Assembly (NCBI RefSeq): GCF_000003855.2
Contig: NW_003101681.1
Span: forward strand, 5,243,175-5,307,174
DNA from: Blastomyces gilchristii SLH14081
Taxonomy: Eukaryota; Ascomycota; Eurotiomycetes; Onygenales; Ajellomycetaceae
DNA: 64,000 nt
Direction of reading: 5' to 3'
Part shown: piece after piece, positions 34,481-46,155 of the stretch
How positions within the stretch are numbered: position 1 is the stretch's first letter
How the letters are laid out: the number at the start of each line of letters is the position of its first letter
Made by a program: the position numbers and the translations under genes
The notes under the pieces: model-generated
Told to the model about the DNA's origin: nothing
Seen by the model: the letters and a program-made list of their open reading frames with translations, nothing else
The model's database searches: none

Positions 34481-36985
34481 TCTGATAGTATGTCTAAAAA
34501 CTGATGAGAAGTGCAGACTTCTTCAGAATATGATAATTTCATCTACAAAGCAATTCATAGTTATCATATCAGTGTGATTCTAGAACATCTCAAAAGATAG
34601 TGTACAAAGAGTGATGAGTGAAAGAGCATCTGATTGATACTGCTTCACTTATCAGAAGAAAACTCCACACTCAGATGAATATCATGTATGAGACACAAAT
34701 AAATAAGGTATGAGAAAGAGAATGAGAGTGATGAACCAGATTCAAAGAAGACTGCTCTTCACTCAGAGAGATAAAAGAAGAAAGATGATTATCATCAGAG
34801 TTATATAATGATAACAGAAATTATATAATGATATAGTAATATAATGATATAGTGATATAATAATAGACATTATACAATTAATAAGAAATCACTGAAATGA
34901 ATATCTTCTCTAGTTAATATAAATAACATTCTTCTCTGCTATCTGAACTGAAAGATGTGCAGAATCTCTCAGAGAGTTTACTTAAAGTAGTAAGAAAAGT
35001 AGCTGAAACTACTGAACTGAAATTGAAGCTTCATATATGTACAAGAATTCTAAACAAGATCAAGGTCTTGTGTACACAGTGATAGACTGAGACAGAAGCT
35101 AAACAACAATTGATATTCACAGTGAATCAAGTATTCACTATGAAGAGCTTCACTGATATAATCATCATTATTAGTAAGAATAGAGAAAACCAGATCTTAG
35201 ATCTACAGCAGAAGATTAAACATTTATATAGATAGATGACTACACTGAATCTAAAGATCTCATCATAATTGTTCACAATCTCTTCAGAAGTGTACACATT
35301 ATCAGAGATCACTGTATAGAATGAGAATTCAAGTATGAGATATATCAAGCTGAGAGATCTGCTGAAATTATTAAGCTTCAATGATGACTGAAAAAATGAT
35401 ACTGCAATCAGCTGACTAAGTCAGATGCAATCATATTATCAGATTGAATGTGAACTTATAGACAGACAGTCAACAGAATTTCAATAAGTCTTAAGATCTG
35501 CTGCATTTCTATGCAGAAAAGTGAAGTCATTATAAATGACTAATAAAAAGATGAATCTCACAGACTCAGAGTGATATTCATTCTCATGAACATGGAATAA
35601 GTTTTTCAAATGAATCTTGCATAACTTTGAGAAAGTGAATATATAAGACAAGTGTTATAAACACTTCACTGAGTGTAGATAAGTGAATAATCTTATATTA
35701 TACTTCACACACTTCAGCTTACACTATCTCATATTAAATGAAGAGCTTTTAATATCTTTCTATTTACAGATCTTCATTCATGATCTTACACTTGAGTTAA
35801 GAGTAGAATGAAAATGCTTAATCTCATAATCAGACACAGTGAAAGAAGTGTACAACATTCTTATTATACAGAAATAAGTGAGTCAATTATAACAGAAAAT
35901 ACTGTAATCAAGTATATCTCAGCAGAGAACAGATAATCAGACTTCTATAACATAAACTACATACTCAGATGCAATGAATCTAGATCTGAATATCATCACT
36001 AAAGTACTGAATTCTCTGAAAAAGAGATTCTCTGAGTGAAAATCTTGATATTATGAGTATCAAGCTTGCTTCAACTGCAGATATCAAAATCATGATGCAA
36101 AAGATTACACACAGCATGCACAGTCAAGAGAAGTAAGAGAGTCAAAAAACTAGCAGAATCAGTGAGCTCAGAGACACTCACTGATATTCTATGAAAAGTT
36201 TTCAAAGTGAAAGAGATGTCTGTATTAGATGATTCTCTGAATTCTGTAAATATCAAGAGAAAGCAGACTCTCAAATGAAGTGCAGATGAGAATGATGAAG
36301 TAGATACTCATCTCAATGTCTTGAGATCTGAAATGTTAATGTATAAGAGACACTTGAATAAGAATCAAGAGATGACTGTAAAAGTGTTAGTAAACACAGA
36401 AGCTTCTATATAATATATTAATAATTATATAATCTAAAGACTGAAAGAGGTTCACTGAGTGAAGAATTCTCAATATATAAGATTATCTGATAACTGATAT
36501 TTGATATTATCTGTAAGAGTAAGAGTTTCCTTGCACTTCAGAGAATGATCTTGCTATATTTAGACATGAGAGCTGCAGAATATGAAATACAATCTTATTC
36601 TCAGACTTAATTAATTCTAAAGATTCAATCTGCAGATTCAATGACATACATGTCATATACAGCTGACTGATAGGAAGAAAATGATTCATACAATTCTATT
36701 AACTGATATAAGAAGAACATTTCACATCTCTGATATAGAAGAGTTAAATCTGCTTACACATCAATAAGTAAAGAGAATGATTCATAAGATCTCATTTAAA
36801 AGCATTCTGTATATCATACAGAATCTGAAAGCAGAGAAAATCAAGATAAAGAATATGTGAGAGAATAAGTGTATGAAGAAGCTTCTGAAGAAGCATGAAA
36901 AGATCTTCTGAACAGATCTTTCACTGGAATTACTGCTGAAATGAGGATTTGTACATGAGATTGACACAGAGGACACAAAATCAGT
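34481..36985 (+). pseudogene. Ty3-C1 gag and start of pol
   Basis: Colinear with the inverted segment of Ty3-C2. A Gag-like alpha-rich region (about 34900-36060) leads to a zinc knuckle at 36067-36108 reading CFNCRYQNHDAKDY, with the last Cys changed to Tyr. A protease-like stretch follows (TVKVLVNTEASI near 36379-36414, where D-S-G would be expected). Pol is then cut at 36985 by Ty3-C2 and continues at 52177. The start codon of gag is not clear. Minus-strand frames in this stretch are shadows. Confidence 0.75.
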
Positions 36986-36989
36986 CAAT

Positions 36990-37070
36990 TGTGATTCGGA
37001 AGAACGTACGACCGTCGGATAATAACGCGGCCGCTTCCGAACTTGCTTACGAATGTAAAGGGGTTATAGC
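36990..37070 (+). repeat. 5' LTR of Ty3-C2, first part
   Basis: 81 bases up to MITE-1, with the best-preserved CpGs of the family (ACGTACGACCGTCGG, AACGCGGCCGC). The remaining 86 bases are at 40479-40564 in reverse orientation, and 81 + 86 = 167. Confidence 0.92.
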
Positions 37071-37576
37071 TAGACTGACCGTGTGACCGTGTCTGGGACC
37101 AGGACCAGATTTTTTGATAGTCTCATTACCAATTCGACTGATCCCATTACACAGTTTTAACATTAGATAGTAGTTTCATACTGTTTCAGTGAGACTTACT
37201 GTCTACTCTTGTCACATTTTTCAAATGAGATCATGATTTTCACTTCTCAATTTAAATTATTTTTATTGCTTTAAATGACTTTAAATCTCATTTAAGCATT
37301 ATCAAAAAGCGTTACTTTTTAAAAAATTAAAAATAGTCTAAAAAAAACCTTAAAATGTCTAAAAATAGTAACTTTATGCCAAGAATGAGACTAAATGGGA
37401 CCAAATGAGACCACTTTCTCATTTTTTTCAAGTCATGGTTTCATTTTAAGATCTGATATATAGTCACTTTACATGTTTTTTTAATAGCCAGTCCCAGCAG
37501 AATTCACATCAAGAAATGTATGAGACCAGATCAAATGAGACCAAATGTGAAATTCATGGTCCCGCCGGCCAGTCTA
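37071..37576 (+). mobile_element. MITE-1, hAT-type, 506 bp
   Basis: Begins TAGACTGACCGTGTGACC and ends CGCCGGCCAGTCTA. Its left 33 bp match the right end of hAT-2, and its right 65-70 bp match the left end of hAT-2, both inverted. The middle is not hAT-2 sequence. Noncoding, probably mobilised by hAT transposase. The left flank GTTATAGC (37063-37070) is not repeated at its right. It pairs instead with the reverse complement of 40565-40572 because of an inversion. Confidence 0.93.
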
Positions 37577-40478
37577 CTTTCAGATGAGATCTTGTAAATT
37601 GTTCTCTTTACTTATTAATGTGTAAGCAGATTTAATTCTTCTATATCAGAGATGTGAAATATTCTTATTATATCAGTTAATAGAATTATATGAACTGTTT
37701 TCTTTCTATCAGTCAATTACATATGACATGTACATCATTGAATCTGCAAATTTAATCTTTGAAATCAATTGAGTCTGAGAATAAGATTGTATTTCACATT
37801 CTGCAGCTCTCATGCTCAAATATAGCAAGATCATTCTCTAAAGTGTAAGAGAACTCTTACTCTTACAGATGATATCAAATATTAATTATCAGATAATCTT
37901 ATATATTGAAGATTCTTCACTCAGTGAACTTCTTTCAGTCTTCAGATTATATAATTATCAATATATTATGTAGAAGCTTCTGTGTCTGCTAACACTTTTA
38001 CAGTCATCTCTCAATTCTTACTCAAGTGTCTCTTATACATTAACATTTCAAGTCTCAAGATATTGAGATAAGTGTTCACTTCATCATTCTCATCTGCATC
38101 TTATTCAGAAGTCTGCTTTCTCTTAATATTCACAGAATTCAGAGAATCATCTAACACAGACATCTCTTTCACTTTGAAGACTTTTTATAGAATATCAGTA
38201 AGTGTCTCTGAGCTCACTGATTCTGCTAGTTTTTTAACTCTCTTACTTTTCTTAACTGTACACACTGTGTGTAATCTTTTACATCATGATTTTAACATCT
38301 ATAGTTAAAGCAAGCTCAATGCTCATAATATCAAGATTTTCACTCAGAGAATTTCTTTTTCAGAAGATTCAGTGCTTTAGCAATGATATTCAGATCTAGA
38401 TTCATCACATTCAGATGTGTGACTTGTATTATAGAAGTCTGATTATCTGTTCTCTGCTGAGATATTCTCAATTGCAGTATTTTCTATTACAATTGACTCA
38501 CTTATTTCTGTACAATGAGAATATTATACACTTCTTTCATTATATCTGATTACAAGATTAAGTATTTTCATTCCACTCTCAACTTAGATATAAGATTATG
38601 AATGAAGATCTGTAAACAGAAAGATGTTGAAAGCTCTTCATTCAATATAAGATAGTGTAAGCTGAAGTGTGTGAAGTATAATATAAGATTACTTACTTGT
38701 CTACACTCAGTGAAGTATTCATAACACTTATCTTATATATTCACTTTCTCAAAGTTATACAAGATTCATTTGAAAAACTCATTTCATGTTTATAAGAATG
38801 AATATCACTCTAAATCTGTGAGATTCATCTTTTCATCAGTCATTTATAATGACTTCACTTTTTCACATAGAAATATGATAGATCTTAAGACTTGTTGAAA
38901 TTCTGTTGACTGTCTGTCTGTGAGTTCATATTCAATCTGATAATATGATTGCATCTGACTTAGTCAGCTGATTGCAGCATCATTTTTTCAGTTGTCATTG
39001 AAGTCTGATAACTTCAGCAGATCTTCTGACTTAATATATCTCATACTTGAATTCTCATTCTGCGCTGTGATCTCTGATTAGACTGACCGTGTGACCGTAT
39101 CTGGGACCAGGACCAGATTTTTTGATAGTTTCATTACCAATTCGACTGATCCCATTACACGGTTTTAACATTAGATAGTAGTCTCATACTGTCCCAGTGA
39201 GACTTACTGTCTACTCTTGTCACATTTTTCAAATAAGATCATGATTTTCACTTCTCAATTTAAATTATTTTTATTGCTTTAAATGACTTTAAATCTCATT
39301 TGAGTGTTATCAAAAAGTGTTACTTTTTAAAAAATTAAAAATAGTCTAAAAAAAACCTTAAAATGTCTAAAAATAGTAACTTTATGTCAAGAATGGGACT
39401 AAATGGGATCAAATGGAACCACTTTCTCATTTTTTTCAAGTCATGGTTTCATTTTAAGATCTGATATATAGTCACTTTACATGTTTTTTTAATAGCCAGT
39501 CTCAGCGGAATTCACGCCAAGAAATGTATGAGACCAGATCAAATAAGATCAAATGTGAAATTCATGATTCCGGCGGCCAGTCTATCTCTGATGATATGTA
39601 CACTTCTGAAGAGATTGTGAATAATTGTGATAAAATCTTCAGGTTCAGTGTAGTCATCTATCTGTATAAACATTTGATCTCTCACTGCAGGTCTAAGACC
39701 TGGTTTTCTCTATTCTTATTGATGATGATGATTGTATTGATGAAGCTCTTCATAGTAAATACTTAATTCACTGTGAATATCAATTGTTGTTTGACTTTCA
39801 CCTCAGCCTGCCACTGTGTACACAAGACTTTGATCTTGTTTAAAATCCTTGTACATGTACAGAGCTTTAATTTCAGTTCAGCAGTTTCAGCTACTTTTCT
39901 TACTGCTTTAAGTAAACTCTCTGAGAGGTTCTGCATATCTTTCAGTTCAGATAGCAGAGAAGAATGTTGTTTGTATTGACTAGAAGAGGTATTTATTTCA
40001 GTGATTTCTTATTGATTATATAATATCTATTATTATATTACTATATCATTATATTGCTATATTATTATATTACTATATTATTATATCACTATATTGTTAT
40101 ATTACTATATTGTTATATTGCTATATCATTATATGATTTCTGTTATCATTATATGACTTCAGTAATGATCACTCTCTCTTTTTATTCTTCTTTTAAGTAG
40201 AGAGTGAACTTCTTTGAATCTGGTTCACTGCTCTCATTCTCTTTCTCACATCTCATTCATTTATGTCTCATATGTGGCATTCATCTGAGTGTAAAGTTTT
40301 TCTCTAACAAGTGAAGCAGTATCAATCAGATGCTCTTTCACTCACTGCTCTTTATACACTATCTTTTAAGATGTTCTAGAACCACACTGACATGATAACT
40401 ATAAATTACTTTGTAGACAGAATTATCACACTCTGAAGAAGCCTGTGCTTCTCACTGATTTTTAGACATGCTATCAGA
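37577..40478 (-). pseudogene. Ty3-C2 gag and start of pol, in inverted segment
   Basis: Matches Ty3-C1 34481-36830 in reverse. The zinc knuckle near 38300-38270 reads CFNYRC-stop-NHD, more damaged than in Ty3-C1. MITE-2 lies within it (39079-39584). An AT-rich ATATTATT stretch (40020-40140) is a longer form of the one at 34800-34870. Plus-strand frames here are shadows. Confidence 0.75.
39079..39584 (+). mobile_element. MITE-2, hAT-type, 506 bp
   Basis: Same length and ends as MITE-1. Flanked by a perfect 8-bp TSD TCTCTGAT (39071-39078 and 39585-39592). The uninterrupted site is in Ty3-C1 (reverse complement near 35303). Confidence 0.95.
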
Positions 40479-40564
40479 TGTGATTCTAAGGTTTCTTGAG
40501 TCAGTGTACAATTACAGGTGTACACTGGCTTCTTATATATTATATACTAAATTAATTAGTGGCT
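40479..40564 (-). repeat. 5' LTR of Ty3-C2, second part, inverted
   Basis: 86 bases, reading on the minus strand from the break in the LTR to its GAATCACA end. Gag sequence follows at lower coordinates. Confidence 0.9.
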
Positions 40565-40899
40565 GCTATGACTAGACTGGCCGCCGGGACCATGAATTTC
40601 ACATTTGGTCCCATTTGGTCTGGTCTCATACATTTCTTAGCGTGAGTCCCATCAGAACCAAGCCTCAAAAAAATCTGAAAATGGACCATTTCTGAGAGAA
40701 ATGGTGTGAAAAATGACCAGATTTAATTCAAGAACAGTGAAATGAGAGTAATTTCTCAGAATAAACTGTGAAAGATGATCATTCTTTCAAAATCAGAATG
40801 AGACTGAGACTGAAGATCAAAATCAGTCTCATTCAGTTCATTCAGTGATTGCTTATATAATCAGAATTTGGTAACAATTATTGATAACACTCATGAAAC

Positions 40900-43000
40900 A
40901 ACTAAATACATTCTTGTGTAAGTTTATTCTTCACTTTCTCATGAAAACTACACTTCTCTGATATACTGTGATCAGAGGTATTAAACTGTCTGATAATTCC
41001 ATGTTTTATAATCATGAGTTTCTTGATTATTTCTCCTTGTAATTGTCTCTGATGATAGTGATAAATATCTTGACTTGAGTTGAACTTTCACTTCATTTTC
41101 ACCCCTGTCAATGAAATTATCAGAATATCACATGTCATCAGTACAACAGTTGAATATGTACTCTTAACAATTTTTCATAACTCTAGAATTGATTTGATGT
41201 GTAAATTCATCAGATCATCTTGAAGATAGCAGTCAAATTCAGTTTTATAAGTATGTAGTTTTGCCTGATTTTCAGTTGCAATCAATGTATACAAGTTCTG
41301 TTTTAAAGTAAGTATTATAGTTCTATGAGATATAAAGTATTATCAAAGATCATTACTTACTAGAGAATTGTATTTTACTGTCTTCATATCTTGAACATCT
41401 GCTCATTCAAATCTCTGATAGTTGGCATTGTAGTAGTCTCAGACTAATTTAATATATAAGTCTTGTTCCTTCTCTGTTCAATCTTGAGAAGTGTAGATAT
41501 TAACTTAATGAGAGAGATCTAGTAGAGCTGCTATAGCATAGTACTCTGCAAAAGATTGTTCAGTTTTGCTGTAGTAATATGCCAGTTTATCTCTTACAGT
41601 AATAATAGCCTGTGCTATAGCATCATTTCAGACTGAATTTCTTTTTGAGTGATTCAACTGCTTCTCAAGATGAGTAAATAAACTGTTATATACTCATCAG
41701 ACTGACTGCAGCATTGATGTATGAGTTATTGAGACTGTCTTTGTTATCTTATAAAACTGAAACAGAGTACAAATTGCATTAGCAATGTTTTGAATCTATG
41801 ATATTTAAATTATTAGTCAATCTATTTAAAATTAACAGTAGTGTTATCAAAAAGTGTTATCAAAAAGCAATATTAAAAAGTGTTGTCAAAAAACATTATC
41901 TTTTACAAAGTGAATGCAAAAGTTACTTGAGTAATCACTTTCATCTCATTCTCATTTCAAGAATCAGTCATCTCATTATTCTTTGTCTTAATATTAAGAT
42001 TCTTTATCAGTGTTTGCATCACAAGTTGAATCACATGAGTAATACAGAGAATATGACCTTATTTATTATTTCAGAAATGCAAAGCCAATTTTTGCTTCAA
42101 GCTCTTTATCATAGTATAGTTATTCACAGCATTATCAGTTGTAATTGTAAGAAGACTGAGACTAATATCTCAATAGTTATTTTTAATCACAGTCATTAAT
42201 ATCTCTGCTATATAATTCTCAGTATGACTACTGATCAATGATTCAAATTCAATTAATGTCTCTTAATAAGTTCAGTTCTCATCAATGTAATAACATGTAA
42301 CTTCTATAAATGCAAGATTGTTTGTACTAGTCTATACATTCACTGTGAGAGACACTCTTCAATGATTCTTCAACTCTGATTCTAGATGTTGTATATTGAC
42401 TTTGTAGTGTGTCTTGAGATTGAACTGAAGACAGAATTGATGTGAAATATGAAGATTTGAATTAAGCATTTAAAGAAGTGTTTAGAATTCAGGGTTTTCA
42501 ATTGATCAAAGAGAAAGATTCAGAGATATACATATGTGAACTAATTATTCATAAAAGTTATCAGATAAGAGTTGTGAAATCAGAGTACTGATATATAATC
42601 ATTTTCACATGATTTTCTTCAAATTAGAAAGTTAGTGTTATCAAAAATCATTATCTGATAGAGTAACTTATCAGTCTAGTAGTAATTTTCTGATTATTTT
42701 TCTTTTGTTGTCTGCATTCTGATGACTTCAGATATTGAGAAATTTCTTCAGAGTCATGATCAGTTTATGATGAATGTTTCTGAATAGAGTTACAGTGATT
42801 GTAGCAGAGAGATGACTCTTCAGTAATCTGCAATACAATCTATTGATAATTATTTCATAGTTCATCTTGATATTTGTGTTAAGTTTTTCATAAATTTCAT
42901 GACCTGGAATCAGATGTGAAGAATGAAGTGATTATTCATCATAATTGAAAGAGAGTATTCTGTATTAAATTATAAACAATGTAGACTTTGTAATTCACAG
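40900..43000 (-). pseudogene. hAT-2 transposase remnant
   Basis: Minus strand. Near 42150-42120 it reads ITTDNAVNNYTMIKSL, the hAT D-N-A-x-N-N region containing a catalytic Asp. About 100 bases on it reads HILCITHVIQLVMQTLI (near 42050), the conserved C/A-H-x-I-Q-L region. The C-terminal hAT dimerisation domain lies at about 41245-41000 (MTCDILIISLTGVKMK, then DIYHYHQRQLQGEIIKKLM). An upstream zinc-finger region could not be identified. Stops interrupt the frame, so the copy is dead. The family catalyses cut-and-paste transposition with 8-bp TSDs, as seen here. Confidence 0.85.
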
Positions 43001-43534
43001 TGATTTCTTGAAGAGTTTGTGAATCTTCAATAGAAGTAAAAGAAGTGAAAGAAGTGAATTCAGAAGACATGATAATAATTTAATAAAGATAATAATTTAT
43101 TTTCAATAACTGATCACTGATGTGTGTAAGAAGAATTAATATAAGAGAAAATAATCTTGTTTCTTAGCTTAGTTATAATTTTAGTACTAACTCAGATTGA
43201 ATATCATTAATATATAAAAGTAAATAAATAATCTTGATTAATCTCTATCATATTTCTTGAAATATATTAATATTGTGAAAGAGAGTGTTACTAAATTATA
43301 TTATCAGATAATATTATTAAAAATATATTAATATTATGAATATCAATATTGAAAAAATGTTGATACTTATATATTATAGTGATTTGTGAATCATGATAGT
43401 TAAATATATATATATATATATATTATTTCTGACTTGATTACAACTTGTACAATAATTTTTGAAAACTCAAAATCAATTTTAATTATTAATAATTAAAAAC
43501 TTAAACTTACAACTAACTAATATAAAAACAAAAA

Positions 43535-44330
43535 AATCTACTTCTTCTCTTTCTTATTCTTCTTATTATTCTTTATAATTCACTTCTCATTCTTCTTCTT
43601 CTTCTTCTTCTTCTCATCTGAGATAATAATCATCTCAAAATCTCTCTTCACTGCCTTCTCAGAGAAGAGTTCTCACTGCTTCCTCTTAGTCAGATCAACC
43701 TGTGCCTCAAAATCCTGCATTTCCTGGTCTGCTGCCTCGGGTTTCATCTCAGTGATAAGCAGATTGACATGCTCAGAGAGCAGAACTGTCTTCTCAATAT
43801 TCTGAATCATAAAGTGTATTCAAGATCTAAACAAGGCCTCAATTCTCTTCTTCTCTATCAGCTTCTGCTAATCAATTAGAGAATAGAAGTGTTATCAAAA
43901 ATTATTATCTCTCAATAAATAAAAAACTTATCAGTTTTGACTTCTTTATCTTCTACTTTAATACTCTCTTAATCTTCTTCTACTGCTGCTTATTTACAGT
44001 AACACTCTTCTTCTCTCTCTCTCTCTTCATCTTGATCTTAAATTATTCTCAGAACTTCTTCTGATCTTATCACTACTGCATGAGACTCTTTACTATCTTC
44101 TTCTTCAATCTCTCATGAGCAGCATTATTCACATTATTTCTATACTTAGTTCAGTCTAAATCTATCAGAAGTGTTACTTAAAATTGTTATTATTCTACTC
44201 TCTTACAGAGTCTCTTCAAGGCATTATAACATGTCTTATGATCTGTCTTCTCTCACTTAAACATCTTCTTCTTCTCTCTCTTCAATCTGTGACAGTGCTC
44301 ATACGCCTTGATGATCCGCAGGACCGCAGA
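43535..44330 (-). pseudogene. hAT-2 lysine-rich coding-like region upstream of transposase
   Basis: On the minus strand one frame reads SEHVNLLITEMKPEAADQ (near 43770-43715) and ends in a long lysine tract near 43600. This is the best preserved of the three copies and retains CpGs near 44305-44330. An extra protein or upstream exon of the hAT element; family unknown. Confidence 0.45.
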
Positions 44331-46155
44331 ATATTTGAAGAAGAATAATATAATTGATTTCAGTGAGTGTTAAAGAGAAGTGAAGGCAGAAGAGACAGTC
44401 AGAAATAATATAATAATGATAATAATGATGATGATGATGATGATAATAATGATAATAATAGTGATGATGATGATAATGATGATAATAATGATAATAATAA
44501 AAGAGAGAGTGTATTGAAATATATTACTGACTTATCAAATATAAAGAGACTTAAAGAAAATATTAACAGCTTTCAACAATGTACAGAAACAGCTACAGTG
44601 TTACATAGCAACATCATCTTCATTTAATACATGCACTATTGATATTCTTTGTATACAGTTATTATATAATCTGTATCAGAGATACATGCAGAAAACAGAT
44701 CTTTATTACTAGAATAAATGATTACAGCAATTCTCTGTTTTCATATTATAAAGATAAGTTATTCTCATTTCTTTCTTCTCTCTTTTCTCTTCTTCAATCA
44801 ATCACTAATTTCAAGCTGATATGAAAACTATTAAAATACTCTCAGAAACTCTCAAATTGAAGAGTATAGACTAATCAAATTTTAAATACAGAAGAAATTA
44901 AATTATCTTCTACAGATTCAATTATTCATCTCTTCTCAAATAAAACAGCAGTTATATCTCTTCTCTCTTCAATCAAACAAAACATGACCTGTGAAAAGTG
45001 AGTATCATATCAGGCTATAATGACCAACACAGTCTCAGCACACAGAACTGCATATATACAGTGTATACTGAACTGAGAGACTGCATGAATTGCAAACCAG
45101 TATCAGTATTTCAGAAAGAGCTGTGCAGTGTGAGAAAGCTGCAACTCTCAGTCATGTATACAGAGAGTGAATTACTGCAGTAAGTATATATGCATTGAAG
45201 TAATACTTTTTGATAATACTCAGTCTCTGATATGATGAAAATAGAGTCTCTCTGTGAGATTCATTTCTATCAGAAGTCAGAAAATCTTATATTTCTCAAG
45301 ATCATCTTCACATGCCTTGTTCATGAAATCAATAAGAGAAATCATTGATTTCAGTGTTCTGTTCTTGATGTCATTCAAATGATAGCAGAGTTCACTCTGA
45401 TCACACTTTTTAAGTATATGTTTTCTAATTATTCACATTTATATAGATATATACTGATTATTTATTAAATGATGTTAAGATAATGACTCATTGTAGCTAT
45501 GTTACTCTCACTGTAAGAGATACATAATTAATGATGAACATTGTGAAGACTCTGAGAAGTGAGTATTTTAAGAGTGCTGCATCTCTGTGATCTTGATTTT
45601 TTTTTATTTTTATTTTTTATTTTTTTCTTTTTCTTTTCTTTTTTTTTTTGTTTTTCTTTCTCTTTCTATCTTTTTTTTTCTTTCTCTTCTTTTTTTCTTT
45701 CTCTTTTTTTTTTTTTATTGTGATTTTTTCTTGTTGTTTTGTTTTTTGTTTTTTTATTATTTTTTGTATTTTACATTTTTTTTTTTAATTAAAATGATAT
45801 TGATTATGATCTGTGTTCAGAAAAGTAATGATATTTAATAATACTTTCTGTTGAATTTTCAACAAATGAGTACTATGTTATAATATTATGTAAGTGAGAA
45901 ATGATTTCATGATCTCATTTAATATCATTTTCAATAATGAGATCAGAATGAAAATGTGACTAAGAATTCAAACATATTCTTTATCTGAGACTAGATTTTT
46001 ATTTGAAAAGTGAATCTGAGACCTTTAATATTTGAAATAATGGGATTTGAGATCAATGTGATGAACACAAATCATGACCAGAAGTAATGCTTTTAGGCAA
46101 CATAACAACTGTAAAGTTTGATCCTGGTCCCAGACACGGTCACACGGTCAGTCTA
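44331..46155. other. hAT-2 distal arm: no gene seen
   Basis: Noncoding. It holds a GAT/AAT microsatellite (44409-44502), a T-rich tract (45597-45790) and the right terminus. Short open frames are composition artefacts. Confidence 0.75.

Larger units (their letters stand above)
37577..40572. other. Inverted 3.0-kb segment between MITE-1 and hAT-2
   Basis: The right flank of MITE-1 is CTTTCAGA (37577-37584); its reverse complement TCTGAAAG is the right flank of hAT-2 (46156-46163). The left flank of hAT-2 is GCTATGAC (40565-40572); its reverse complement GTCATAGC matches the left flank of MITE-1, GTTATAGC, except for one C/T. Flipping the segment restores both 8-bp TSDs, rebuilds the 167-bp LTR and puts gag on the same strand as pol. 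Confidence 0.93.
40573..46155 (-). mobile_element. hAT-2, complete hAT transposon, 5583 bp
   Basis: Ends are TAGACTGGCCGCCGGG at the left and ACGGTCACACGGTCAGTCTA at the right, the inverted terminus being TAGACTGRCCG. The original TSD is TCTGAAAG, with one copy at 46156-46163 and the other displaced to 37577-37584 by the inversion. It is the only hAT copy here without nested insertions and serves as the family reference. Transposase is on the minus strand. Confidence 0.95.

Noticed and set aside
40020..40140. ATATTATT-rich tract as an origin or centromere motif
   Set aside because: It is a simple-sequence stretch within Ty3-C gag, also present in shorter form at 34800-34870. Nothing else supports such a role.
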